Position numbers and translations under genes: made by a program. Shown one piece after another: positions 1 through 8,215 of a DNA stretch of 64,000 nt (the stretch's first letter is position 1; every line of letters starts with the position of its first letter). The DNA comes from Flavobacteriales bacterium (GTDB lineage: Bacteria; Bacteroidota; Bacteroidia; Flavobacteriales_D; Sanyastnellaceae), in the NCBI GenBank assembly GCA_029245065.1, contig JAQWQB010000106.1:1-64000 (forward strand). The letters run 5' to 3'. The notes under the pieces were generated by a model, which saw nothing but the letters and a program-made list of their open reading frames with translations, did no database searches and was not told the origin of the DNA.

Positions 1-1
1 T

Positions 2-40
2 AAAAAACAAACCCCTCTAAATCAATGACTTAGAAGGGTT
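2..40 (-). terminator. Terminator of tRNA-Gln
   Basis: On the minus strand the arms at 30-40 and 10-20 form an 11-bp stem with a single G-U pair and a 9-nt loop. A T-rich tract (complement of 2-9) follows. It lies just 3' of tRNA-Gln, as expected for a Rho-independent terminator. Confidence 0.8.
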
Positions 41-45
41 ATTTG

Positions 46-116
46 TTGTCCCACAAGGACTCGAACCTTGAATGACTGGACCAAAACCAGTTGTGTTACC
101 ATTACACCATGGGACA
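46..116 (-). tRNA. tRNA-Gln (anticodon TTG)
   Basis: The minus strand folds as a 71-nt cloverleaf. The acceptor stem TGTCCCA pairs with TGGGACA, followed by discriminator A. The anticodon arm is ACTGG-loop-CCAGT with loop TTTTGGT, so the anticodon is TTG (Gln). The T arm carries the standard GGTTCGAGTCC. The 3' CCA is not encoded. An exact -7 element lies 31-38 nt upstream at 147-154. Confidence 0.95.
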
Positions 117-146
117 ATACCACGTTCCGTTACCAGAACAAGGGTG

Positions 147-154
147 CAAATTTA
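147..154 (-). promoter_or_regulatory. -7 promoter element of tRNA-Gln
   Basis: The minus strand reads TAAATTTG, an exact match to the Bacteroidota TAnnTTTG consensus, about 30 nt before the mature tRNA 5' end. A TTG lies about 21 nt further upstream. Confidence 0.6.
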
Positions 155-211
155 GTAAATTTTCAAATTGCTGCGCAAGTCAATTGAAATATTTCAGCCA
201 TTCTAAAATTG

Positions 212-219
212 TACTTTTG
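212..219 (+). promoter_or_regulatory. -7 promoter element of the aldehyde dehydrogenase gene
   Basis: TACTTTTG matches TAnnTTTG exactly. Transcription would start near 224-226, giving a leader of only about 10-12 nt before GTG 236. This rules out the further-upstream TTG at 209 as a start. Confidence 0.6.
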
Positions 220-235
220 TCAAAAGCTCGTGAAC

Positions 236-1687
236 GTGAAGAAAATACTGAACTACATCAACGGAAAATTAGTAGAGCCAGCCACCCAAAAATGGCTCAA
301 CAATGTGAATCCGGCTACTGGAAAAGACTACTCTCTGATTCCTGATAGCGACGCTTCAGATGTAGAAGAAGCATACAAAGCAGCAGCTAACGCTTTTCCG
401 TCTTGGTCAACTACACCCTATGCAGAGCGTTCTCAGATTCTTACGAAACTAGCGGACCTCATTGGTGCAAATTTGGAGTCGTTAGCCTTGGCTGAATCAA
501 TCGATAATGGCAAACCGGTTTCATTGGCTTCGCACGTAGACATTCCACGAGCAGAATCAAATATTCGTTTTTTCGCCTCAGCAATCAACCATTTCCACAG
601 TGAAGCGCATATCATGGAAGACCGGGGCATCAATTACACCAACCGCAAGCCAATTGGCGTTGTTGGCTGTATTTCGCCATGGAATTTACCGCTGTACCTC
701 TTTACATGGAAAATCGCCCCAGCGTTGGCTTCTGGAAACACCGTTGTAGCCAAACCCAGTGAAGTCACTCCCATGACAGCGTATTTGCTGTCTGAATTGT
801 GCATCGAAGCGGGGCTCCCAGCGGGCGTGCTAAATATCGTCCACGGACTCGGTCCTTCGGCGGGGGATGCCATCATCTCTCACCCAAAAATCAAGGCTAT
901 TTCTTTCACGGGAGGTACGAAAACAGGCGCTTACATTGCATCGAAGGCTGCTCCTATGTTTAAGAAGTTATCCTTGGAATTGGGAGGAAAAAACCCGGCC
1001 ATCATTTTTGCCGACTGCGATTTTGACGAGATGCTTAAAACCACGGTGAGATCATCTTTCGCTAATCAAGGTCAAATTTGTCTTTGTGGATCGCGAATCT
1101 TCGTTGAACGAAGCATTTACACCAAATTCAAGGAGGCATTCGTTGCAAAAGTGGCGCGGATGAAAGCTGGTAACCCACTGGATCCAAGTACGAAATTTGG
1201 AGCCGTTGTTGGCAAAGACCACATGAACAAAGTGTTGGAATACATCCAATTGGCAAAAGAAGAAGGAGGAACAGTATTAACGGGAGGAAATAGAATTTTT
1301 CCGGAAGACGAAGCGTGTGCTGAAGGCTACTTCATAGCACCAACGGTCATTGAGGGACTAGACTACATGTGCCGCACCAACCAAGAAGAAATTTTTGGAC
1401 CTGTTGTCACGTTGACACCATTTGACACCGAGGAAGAAGTATTGAAGATGGCCAATAGCGTGGAATACGGTTTGGCTGCTACGGTATGGACAAGCCATTT
1501 GAATAGAGCGCACAAAATGGCTCAGCAGCTTGAATCAGGTATTGTATGGATCAACTGTTGGCTTGTTCGCGATTTACGGACTCCTTTTGGAGGTGTAAAA
1601 TCTTCAGGTGTAGGAAGAGAGGGTGGATTTGAAGCTCTGCGATTCTTCACAGAGCCTCAAAATGTTTGTATTCAACTTACGTCTTGA
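236..1687 (+). CDS. Aldehyde dehydrogenase, 2-aminomuconic/2-hydroxymuconic semialdehyde type
   Basis: A full-length NAD(P)-dependent aldehyde dehydrogenase of 483 residues. The general-base Glu248 lies in LELGGKNP and the catalytic Cys282 in NQGQICLCG. The substrate-loop and C-terminal signature WINCWLVRDLRTPFGGVKSS resembles ALDH8-type 2-aminomuconic (or 2-hydroxymuconic) semialdehyde dehydrogenases. These oxidise the ring-cleavage semialdehyde in kynurenine or catechol catabolism. No other gene of that pathway is nearby, so the exact substrate is inferred. GTG 236 is chosen because an exact -7 element lies at 212-219 and the protein then begins like relatives (MKKILNYINGK). GTG 230 is an alternative. 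The protein is cytosolic and monocistronic. Confidence 0.85.
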   Translation: MKKILNYINGKLVEPATQKWLNNVNPATGKDYSLIPDSDASDVEEAYKAAANAFPSWSTTPYAERSQILTKLADLIGANLESLALAESIDNGKPVSLASHVDIPRAESNIRFFASAINHFHSEAHIMEDRGINYTNRKPIGVVGCISPWNLPLYLFTWKIAPALASGNTVVAKPSEVTPMTAYLLSELCIEAGLPAGVLNIVHGLGPSAGDAIISHPKIKAISFTGGTKTGAYIASKAAPMFKKLSLELGGKNPAIIFADCDFDEMLKTTVRSSFANQGQICLCGSRIFVERSIYTKFKEAFVAKVARMKAGNPLDPSTKFGAVVGKDHMNKVLEYIQLAKEEGGTVLTGGNRIFPEDEACAEGYFIAPTVIEGLDYMCRTNQEEIFGPVVTLTPFDTEEEVLKMANSVEYGLAATVWTSHLNRAHKMAQQLESGIVWINCWLVRDLRTPFGGVKSSGVGREGGFEALRFFTEPQNVCIQLTS

Positions 1688-2080
1688 TCGTCTCTGATCA
1701 CAGACTTATTTCCGTTGGTAAAGAACCAACCAAATCGGTTATTAAACCAAGCCTCCAAGGAGGACAACTGCTCAAAAATCATCCACATCACACATCTTTT
1801 TTGGTTACGATAGCCGATCAACCATCCATTCAATGAAAATGTGACTTGTGGGAGCAAACAATTCCTGTTCACAATTTCAGATGATGTGTAGCGTCTATAC
1901 TACTTCTATATACAACCAAAACGCTGACAACCCTACATTTAGTGCCTTGAGCAACTCATAAAAAAGGTCAATAATTGTGGTTCTATTTGGGTGTTCACAG
2001 ACGCCTGTGTATAAGAAAGCCCCGTCATTAAGCAGCTCTGGCAGGAAAGAGACCACCTTTGTATTGAAATTTAATGAAGC
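1688..2080. other. Intergenic stretch without a convincing gene
   Basis: These 393 nt hold no clear gene, terminator or RNA. A minus-strand frame open from 1899 to 1672 has no ATG and overlaps the dehydrogenase 3' end. Its translation looks moderately protein-like, so it may be a gene remnant. CACCTTTG at 2054-2061 is one mismatch from the -7 consensus and may serve the OmpA gene. Confidence 0.5.
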
Positions 2081-3070
2081 ATGAAAAGCGTTTTAATCCC
2101 TGCATTAGCTGCCGTTCTTACATTGGGCTCTTGTGTTACTGCTAGACAGTACGAAGAACTTGAAACGAGGAAGAATGAGTACCAAACAGAAAATGAGCAA
2201 CTCAAAACAAAGAATGAGCAGCTCACTACGCGTGCCAACGAAATGGAAGCCAGTGTATCTGACTTGAACAAGCGCATCGAGGCACTTGAAAGCGATACAA
2301 CGTTGCTTGGGACTTCGCTTCGACATCTGAGAAATCAGTACGACAAAATCCATGAGCTGAACGACATCTTGATGAACAAGAATACGACCATGCTCAGTGA
2401 AATGACTGCAGAGAACAGGCAGCTATTGGAAGACCTACAAGTGACTCGAACAGAGCTTCAAGAAAAAGAAGATGCGCTGGTTTTATTGGAGAATCAATTG
2501 AACGAGAAGGAAGCAAACCTCGAAACACTGAATGCTGAACTTGAAGTACGTGAAGCGAAGGTGAATGAATTGCAAGAGCTTTTGCAACAACAAGAGGATG
2601 CTGCCAATGCGCTTAAAGACAAAATCGCCGCTGCTCTCCTAGGCTTCAAAGACAAAGGGCTGACGGTTGAACAAAAGAACGGAAAGGTTTATGTGAGCCT
2701 TGAAGCAAAGTTGCTCTTCCCTTCTGGAAGCACCAACATCAACGCTGAAGGGAAACAGGCACTCATCGATCTTGCTAAAGCCATTGAAGACCAGACGGAA
2801 ATGGAAATCATTGTTGAAGGTCACACTGATACAGACGCCCTACGCAGTAATTCTATCCCACGTGATAACTGGGAACTCAGTGTCCTACGCTCTACAGCAG
2901 TAGTGAAAATCATGATGGACAACAGTGCCATCAACCCTAAGATTCTAGCTGCTTCAGGACGAAGCGAATTTCACCCGGTTGACCCGGAAGACAAAGCACG
3001 CAATAGAAGAATTGAGATCGTTATTTCTCCTAACCTCAACGATCTGTTCAACATCATTGACAACGAATAA
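2081..3070 (+). CDS. OmpA-family peptidoglycan-binding lipoprotein with coiled coil
   Basis: A 329-residue outer-membrane lipoprotein. The lipobox is LGSC with Cys18. It is followed by a long heptad-rich coiled coil (about residues 22-190, dominated by Glu, Leu and Asn) and a C-terminal OmpA domain (about 200-320). The OmpA domain shows the family motifs IIVEGHTDTD and ASGRSEFHP, then ARNRRIEI. OmpA domains bind peptidoglycan diaminopimelate, so the protein probably tethers outer membrane to cell wall, with the coiled coil as spacer. It stands alone between a near-consensus promoter and a strong terminator. Its specific role is unknown. Confidence 0.9.
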   Translation: MKSVLIPALAAVLTLGSCVTARQYEELETRKNEYQTENEQLKTKNEQLTTRANEMEASVSDLNKRIEALESDTTLLGTSLRHLRNQYDKIHELNDILMNKNTTMLSEMTAENRQLLEDLQVTRTELQEKEDALVLLENQLNEKEANLETLNAELEVREAKVNELQELLQQQEDAANALKDKIAAALLGFKDKGLTVEQKNGKVYVSLEAKLLFPSGSTNINAEGKQALIDLAKAIEDQTEMEIIVEGHTDTDALRSNSIPRDNWELSVLRSTAVVKIMMDNSAINPKILAASGRSEFHPVDPEDKARNRRIEIVISPNLNDLFNIIDNE

Positions 3071-3117
3071 AAGCCGTATCCAGTTCTAACCTGCAAAATT
3101 GGGATTGATACCCTACC

Positions 3118-3147
3118 AAGCCACACTCTTCCGAGTGTGGCTTTTTT
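3118..3147 (+). terminator. Terminator of the OmpA lipoprotein gene
   Basis: The arms AAGCCACACTC and GAGTGTGGCTT form a perfect 11-bp stem with a 4-nt loop. The T-run continues to 3147. Confidence 0.9.
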
Positions 3148-3293
3148 AATGTTCTAAGATGCGCTTTAACGCCTATTTCTTTTTGTACCCTAACACGTAT
3201 TCCCAAGCCAGTAGAAACCTATTAGACGCTTGCTGAACAGACGAAGACAGCATCGCTGACTTCCACCCCTTCTAAGCACGATTATAAGCACAA

Positions 3294-3335
3294 AAAAAGG
3301 GCGTTTTAACCTGAGGTTAAACGCCCTTTTCAATT
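3294..3335 (-). terminator. Terminator, mainly for the cysteine-rich lipoprotein gene
   Basis: GGGCGTTTTAACC pairs with GGTTAAACGCCC, with one bulged T. The hairpin is flanked by A-run and T-run, so it could work in both directions. It lies 15 nt past the stop of the minus-strand gene at 3350. Confidence 0.85.
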
Positions 3336-3349
3336 TGATTCTTGTTTGC

Positions 3350-4309
3350 CTAGAGGATAGGCAACTGGAAGTATCCATTGGAAATACCAGTTGCAGTCTC
3401 GTCAGGTGCCAACAGCTGCCCTTGGAACGTACCAACAATAATTCCTCCAGCTCCTGGAATAACAAATTCAATGTTGAACGTGATTGAGGCATTCCCTACT
3501 TGAGAAGTAAACTGGGTACCTAAGTTGTTTTCGTAACCAGCTATGGAATTCGGTACGGTAGTCGGATCGCAAATAATTGCGGCTCCGTTCACCCATCCAA
3601 CTCCTGGCTCAGCCAATGTGGCACCAAAGGTTCCTAGTTGCGGGTCATTGGATTGACCGCCTATTACAATTGAAGTTCCGTCCATAGAAGCAGTGGCTGC
3701 TAGGTTCGCTTCAAACGTAATTCCGTTCGCTTTCCAAGTCATTGTAGGCTCACATACTGGGCACGTAGAACCGCCACAGTCAATGTACAATTCATCTCCA
3801 TCAAGTTCACCGTTGGTGCAATCACCGTCAGTAGCGCAGTCAGGACATTCATCACCTCCGCAATCAATTCCAATCTCATTTCCATTCATGGCCATGTCAT
3901 CGCATGTTGGACATGCATCACAATCAGGACCGCCACAATCAATTTCTTCTTCATTTCCATTCAAGAGACCGTCTCCACAGAGCTCTCCACAATCAACTCC
4001 AGTGTCTCCACCGCAATCAATCCCTTCCTCTCCTGGATCTAGTTGACCGTTGAAAGAAGATAGGCAAGGGTCGCATTCTCCTCCACAATCAACCCATTGT
4101 TCACCTAATTCAGGCTCCCAAATGAAGTTCTCGCATGGATCACAAAGCGGACAGTTTACACCTCCACAATCAATGAATTGCTCACCGTTGTTCAGAATTC
4201 CATCGTAACAGTTTGGTGGAATTTTGTTGTCGTCATTTAAGCAGCTCGCCATAAAGAACGAGGCAGAAAAAAGGATTAGAAATCCTAGAAGTAATTTTGA
4301 ATCTTTCAT
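3350..4309 (-). CDS. Lipoprotein with six MopE-like cysteine-rich repeats
   Basis: A 319-residue predicted lipoprotein with signal peptide and lipobox MASC (Cys23). Residues about 30-190 hold six repeats of the pattern N-G-x-E-x-x-I-D-C-G-G-x-x-C-x-x-C. They resemble the MopE or eukaryote-like metal-binding motif found in many surface proteins of Bacteroidota and Myxococcota. The last ~125 residues form an unassigned, probably beta-rich domain lacking cysteines until CDP. ATG 4309 is preferred over GTG 4318 because it puts the Lys-containing n-region first. The minus-strand TATCTTCG at 4344-4351 may be a -7 element. Possible roles are calcium or copper binding or adhesion; the function is unknown. 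Confidence 0.8.
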   Translation of the reverse strand: MKDSKLLLGFLILFSASFFMASCLNDDNKIPPNCYDGILNNGEQFIDCGGVNCPLCDPCENFIWEPELGEQWVDCGGECDPCLSSFNGQLDPGEEGIDCGGDTGVDCGELCGDGLLNGNEEEIDCGGPDCDACPTCDDMAMNGNEIGIDCGGDECPDCATDGDCTNGELDGDELYIDCGGSTCPVCEPTMTWKANGITFEANLAATASMDGTSIVIGGQSNDPQLGTFGATLAEPGVGWVNGAAIICDPTTVPNSIAGYENNLGTQFTSQVGNASITFNIEFVIPGAGGIIVGTFQGQLLAPDETATGISNGYFQLPIL

Positions 4310-4428
4310 GTTCAGCACGATTCGTCAGAATTTATTGCAGTTTCGAAGATAATCATCTTTGCCAAGACAACATCATTGTTTTCGCTGTAATCATTGCGAT
4401 GCTATAATTTAAGGGCTTTTTGGGATTC

Positions 4429-5280
4429 CTAAGCATCCGATTTTCCCAATGACGTTTCTCCAGATATGATATGCAGATCCCGTTGAGGAAATGGAATGGA
4501 AACCTCGTTCTCTCTGAAAAGTTCGTCGATTCGAAAGCGGATATCACTTTTAATCTGGTCCATTTGCCACGATTTATTCGCCCAATACCGCAATTGAAAA
4601 TCCAAGGAACTTTCGCCAAAATCTTGAAAGACCACCACCGGAGCTGGAGATTTCAAAACCAACTTGTGTTCTTCTGCCGCTTGAAGCAACAGTTGCTTCA
4701 CCTTCCCCGTATCTGAACCGTAGGCTACTCCAACGTTCACAGACAACCTCGAAGTAATATTTGAATGGCTCCAATTGACCACCTTGTTACTCGTTATCAA
4801 TGAGTTAGGAACCAATATCGTGATTCCTTCTCTTGTTACGATTTTCGAAGTTCGGATGTCTATTTGCTGCACTCGTGCTATGGTTCCATCAATTTCAATG
4901 ATGTCTCCAACACGCACCGTTCCTTCGAATAGCACCACAAAACCAGAAACAACGTCATTGAACAAATGCTGGAGTCCTAACCCAATTCCTACTAATAAAC
5001 CGGCAGATCCAACCACTAGAACAGTGATATCAACTCCAACGGCTTGCAACGACATGACAACCCCAATGGTATAGGCAAAATAGCTTACCAACTTCACCAG
5101 GGTGTAGCGCTTTCCTACTTCAATCGGGTTCTCGCTTTTGTTGGCTTTTCGAAGCAAATAATGAAGTCCTTCAAGCAGCAATCGGATGGTAATAAAAACC
5201 AATACGATGTAAATGACATCGCCTATTGTGAGGTGATAATCATGAATGTGTACTCCTTTATCTAACCAAGACGTATCCAT
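4429..5280 (-). CDS. MscS-family mechanosensitive ion channel
   Basis: A 283-residue small-conductance mechanosensitive channel. It has three N-terminal membrane segments (about residues 20-40, 62-82 and 86-106). The pore-lining third segment has the Gly/Ala-rich pattern GSAGLLVGIGLGLQ. The MscS beta-domain follows with VRVGDIIEIDG and the conserved VPNSLI, then the C-terminal alpha/beta cage. Such channels release solutes on hypo-osmotic shock. The start codon lies 3 nt after the dnaG stop, so it is very likely co-transcribed with dnaG. Confidence 0.9.
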   Translation of the reverse strand: MDTSWLDKGVHIHDYHLTIGDVIYIVLVFITIRLLLEGLHYLLRKANKSENPIEVGKRYTLVKLVSYFAYTIGVVMSLQAVGVDITVLVVGSAGLLVGIGLGLQHLFNDVVSGFVVLFEGTVRVGDIIEIDGTIARVQQIDIRTSKIVTREGITILVPNSLITSNKVVNWSHSNITSRLSVNVGVAYGSDTGKVKQLLLQAAEEHKLVLKSPAPVVVFQDFGESSLDFQLRYWANKSWQMDQIKSDIRFRIDELFRENEVSIPFPQRDLHIISGETSLGKSDA

Positions 5281-5283
5281 TGC

Positions 5284-7266
5284 TTAAACGATTGCACTGC
5301 CAAAGTAGCGAGACAAATCGCGTTTCACAGCATCTAAGTGTTGTTTTTCTTTGATTAATTCAAATAGCTTTTCCTCCTCAGCGCAGCTTTTGATTTCGAT
5401 TTGCAATTCCTCAATCATGACCAATACGTGACGGAGTTTCAACCTGAAGACGCAATCTTTCGTTGCTTTGGCCAAGTTCATGTCCTCTGTTTCAGGATAA
5501 ATCTGGTGTCGTTCAGACCAGTTGCCACTTAATTCATAAGGAAAGGCCATGAGGTCTGCACAGAGCGTGTGTATAGAAGCACTTTCGTGGTGCTGAAAGT
5601 ACTTTTCTGGTGGAAATTCTCCCTTTTGTAAAAACCGTGCGTACTCGACCACAATCTTCCTCATCACCTCATCGTGCAGTTCCAGCTGCTCATCTTGGAG
5701 CTCAAACAAGAGGTATTCAGCCACACTGGAGTCCAACGTTTCTTTCTCATCGTCTTCCAAGCGGTGCAATTCAACCTTGATCGGGTGTCTTCCAAAGGTC
5801 AAGAGCAAGCGAATCAAGTCTTTTTCTTGTGAAAGTGCACTGGTCTCTAACTTCCGTTTACGTTCTTGATGCGGGCCTTCTTCTAGCGGTGGGGGCGGCG
5901 GCGGTGGGGGAATGTCGTTTCGCTGCTCATTTCGGAACTCGTTTCGCTTGGCTTGCTTCTTGTTCTCTTGGCGAAGGATTTTGTTGGTTTCATTGAGAAG
6001 CACTTGTTCTTCAATAGCCAACAGCCTGCTGCATTCCTGGATGTATACCGCGCGTTTGATTCCGTCAGGAATGTGCGCAATGGAATCAACCACTTCGCGA
6101 ATCATCTCAGCACGTTTGATTGGGTCACCGGCTGCATCCTCGGCCAACATGCTGGTCTTGAACTCCAAAAAGTCCTTCGCCTCTTCCTCAATGTAATTTT
6201 GAAGAATCTCTGACGAAACTTTTTTCGCGTAAGAATCAGGATCATCTCCGTCAGGAAACAACACCACTTTTACGTTCAATCCTTGTGCTAAAATGAGGTT
6301 AATACCTCGGAACGACGCACGAATCCCAGCCGGGTCACCATCGTAAAGAATCGTGATGTTTTGTGTGTAACGCTTAATGAGACGCACCTGATCATCTGTC
6401 AACGATGTACCAGAAGAGGCCACCACATTGTCTACCCCACTTTGGTGCATGGAAATGACATCGGTGTACCCTTCTACCAGGTAACAGCGGTCCTTCTTAA
6501 CAATACTGTTTTTCGCCTCGTAAATCCCATAGAGCACCTTCGACTTGATGTACAAGGCACTTTCAGGACTGTTAAAATACTTGGCAATCTTCTTGTCTGT
6601 CTTCAGCGTTCTTCCGCCAAAGGCGATGACTCTTCCAGAGATATCGCGGATTGGAAACATCACCCGGCCTTTGAAGAAATCGAAATGTTTGTCTTTCGAC
6701 TCTTTGACCAAGCCTGCAGCCTTCATCCACTTGAGCTCGTAACCTGCTTTCTGCGCTTCATCTGAAAAGCCGGTCCATCCATCCGGACAAAACCCCAACT
6801 TGAACAGCTTGATGATGTCGTCTCTGAAACCACGTTCTTGAAAGTAGCTCAGCCCAATAGCTTGCCCTTCCTCATGATTCCACATGTATTCCTCGAAGAA
6901 TTTGGCGGCATATGAACTAACGGCCAATAAGCTTTCTCGTTCGGAACGCTCTTGCATTTCCTCTTCGTTCGGCTTTTCTTCCTCAATTTCGATGTTGTAC
7001 TTATCCGCTAGCCATCGCAGTGCTTCAGGATAGCTCAGCTTTTCATGTTCCATCAAGAACGTGACGGCGTTGCCTCCTTTCCCTGAAGAGAAGCACTTGA
7101 AGATTCCTTTGGCCGGCGAAACGTAAAAAGAAGGAGTTTTCTCGTTCGTAAACGGACTCAATCCTTTGTAGCTAGACCCTGATTTTTTGAGCTGCACAAA
7201 GTCGCCAATGACTTCTTCAATCATGGCAACTGACATTATTTGATCTATGGTGGCTCTGGGTATCAC
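5284..7266 (-). CDS. dnaG: DNA primase DnaG
   Basis: A 660-residue replicative primase that makes RNA primers at the fork. The N-terminal CHC2-like domain is recognisable (SPFTNEKTPSF, then KCFSSGKGG), but three of four zinc ligands are replaced: Ser37, Thr40 and Ser61, with only Cys58 kept. The RNA polymerase core and TOPRIM domain follow (VEGYTDVISMHQ and ILYDGDPAG). A proline-rich linker with eight consecutive prolines (about residue 456) leads to the C-terminal helicase-binding region. An exact -7 element at 7274-7281 is immediately upstream, leaving almost no leader. It leads the dnaG-mscS operon. Confidence 0.95.
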   Translation of the reverse strand: MIPRATIDQIMSVAMIEEVIGDFVQLKKSGSSYKGLSPFTNEKTPSFYVSPAKGIFKCFSSGKGGNAVTFLMEHEKLSYPEALRWLADKYNIEIEEEKPNEEEMQERSERESLLAVSSYAAKFFEEYMWNHEEGQAIGLSYFQERGFRDDIIKLFKLGFCPDGWTGFSDEAQKAGYELKWMKAAGLVKESKDKHFDFFKGRVMFPIRDISGRVIAFGGRTLKTDKKIAKYFNSPESALYIKSKVLYGIYEAKNSIVKKDRCYLVEGYTDVISMHQSGVDNVVASSGTSLTDDQVRLIKRYTQNITILYDGDPAGIRASFRGINLILAQGLNVKVVLFPDGDDPDSYAKKVSSEILQNYIEEEAKDFLEFKTSMLAEDAAGDPIKRAEMIREVVDSIAHIPDGIKRAVYIQECSRLLAIEEQVLLNETNKILRQENKKQAKRNEFRNEQRNDIPPPPPPPPLEEGPHQERKRKLETSALSQEKDLIRLLLTFGRHPIKVELHRLEDDEKETLDSSVAEYLLFELQDEQLELHDEVMRKIVVEYARFLQKGEFPPEKYFQHHESASIHTLCADLMAFPYELSGNWSERHQIYPETEDMNLAKATKDCVFRLKLRHVLVMIEELQIEIKSCAEEEKLFELIKEKQHLDAVKRDLSRYFGSAIV

Positions 7267-7273
7267 GGACTAG

Positions 7274-7281
7274 CAAATATA
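7274..7281 (-). promoter_or_regulatory. -7 promoter element of dnaG
   Basis: The minus strand reads TATATTTG, an exact TAnnTTTG match, ending 7 nt before the ATG at 7266. The transcript would be leaderless or nearly so. A TTTA lies about 17 nt upstream as a possible -33 element. Confidence 0.55.
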
Positions 7282-7342
7282 CCTAAAGTTTTGCGGATTA
7301 AACGCTCTTGAAATGCCAATGAGCGGAAGCCCAAAACTGCGT

Positions 7343-7370
7343 AAAATAAAAAAAGGCCCGAAGTCCTTTT
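7343..7370 (-). terminator. Terminator of the TonB-like gene
   Basis: The minus strand reads AAAAGGAC-TTCG-GGCCTTTT: an 8-position stem with one A-G mismatch, closed by a TTCG tetraloop and followed by seven T. It separates the TonB-like gene from dnaG. Confidence 0.7.
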
Positions 7371-7378
7371 CCATGTGA

Positions 7379-8104
7379 TTATTTTAATTTGTAATGGATC
7401 GGTATGTTGTAGATCACAGATACCGATTTCCCCTGCTGCTTAGCCGGGTTCATTTTCGGAATGGAGCTCACAACGTTCGTCGCATTCTCATCAATCAATC
7501 TATGCAAGCCTCGTTGAACAGTCACATCTTTAATGTTACCACTGCGGTCAACAACAAACGACATGTAAACCGTCCCTTCAATGCCAGTTTCCACGCATAT
7601 CTTAGGATACTTCACATTTGTCTGTACGTAACGAATGATTTCTGCCTCTGTGCACTTGGATTGTGCTTCACGATCCAATACATCTTTACAATCATCGAAG
7701 AAAGGCATGATTTCAGCCACCATTATAGGAAGGGCTGGTTCATCATCGTGCCAGTTTTCATCTCCACCACCTAACGAAAACAAGTCGTCAGGATCTAAAA
7801 AGAACGGATCTGGTTCTGGGCCCGGGTCCGGACCTGGTTCAGGAGCGGGCTCTGGTGCAATTTGAAATACCAGCGGATTTACCTTTGGCTTTGGAGGTGT
7901 TGGCTTCGGCGGACGGTTGAAAGGAATAGGTTCATCTTCCATCGGAATACCATCCATGAAAGCCATTTGCTTGTACTCGTGGATTTCATAGTCTGTCCAC
8001 TCGAAAGCAGCCAACACAAATGACAACGCCACGGCAAAACCGAGCTGTAAGTAAACCTTGCGCTTTGACTCAAGGTTCGCTTTTGATGTTTTGTTCTTAC
8101 TCAT
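7379..8104 (-). CDS. TonB-family energy transducer
   Basis: A 241-residue TonB-like protein. It has a short basic cytoplasmic N-terminus, one membrane anchor (about residues 18-36), a Pro/Lys then Pro/Glu/Asp-rich periplasmic span (about 55-115) and a C-terminal TonB domain with YPKICVETGIEGTVYMSF and VQRGLHRLIDENA. TonB proteins pass proton-motive-force energy to outer-membrane receptors. No exbB/exbD is adjacent. Two cysteines (in FDDCKDVLD and SKCTEAE) sit just before the TonB fold. ATG 8104 (MSKNK) is chosen over the upstream start at 8143, which would read through an inverted repeat. Confidence 0.9.
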   Translation of the reverse strand: MSKNKTSKANLESKRKVYLQLGFAVALSFVLAAFEWTDYEIHEYKQMAFMDGIPMEDEPIPFNRPPKPTPPKPKVNPLVFQIAPEPAPEPGPDPGPEPDPFFLDPDDLFSLGGGDENWHDDEPALPIMVAEIMPFFDDCKDVLDREAQSKCTEAEIIRYVQTNVKYPKICVETGIEGTVYMSFVVDRSGNIKDVTVQRGLHRLIDENATNVVSSIPKMNPAKQQGKSVSVIYNIPIHYKLK

Positions 8105-8105
8105 A

Positions 8106-8134
8106 CTATCAGTTTTAGTGTTTATTACTGATAG
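8106..8134. promoter_or_regulatory. Inverted repeat in the leader of the TonB-like gene
   Basis: CTATCAGT at 8106-8113 and ACTGATAG at 8127-8134 form a perfect 8-bp inverted repeat with a 13-nt spacer, starting 2 nt upstream of the ATG. It may be an operator, or an mRNA hairpin that limits translation initiation. Confidence 0.4.
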
Positions 8135-8215
8135 AAGAGTCACACATACTTTGCCAAAGGCCAGAAATGGCTTTCAACAAAAATCCATAAATAACAGTTG
8201 AATGGTACCGGACAA

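Noticed and set aside
1672-1872. 66-residue minus-strand frame after the aldehyde dehydrogenase gene
   Set aside because: No ATG, overlaps the neighbouring gene end, no recognisable family or promoter; at best a remnant.
3693-4046. 117-residue plus-strand frame opposite the cysteine-rich lipoprotein
   Set aside because: Ser/Pro-rich antisense translation of the cysteine repeats, not a gene.
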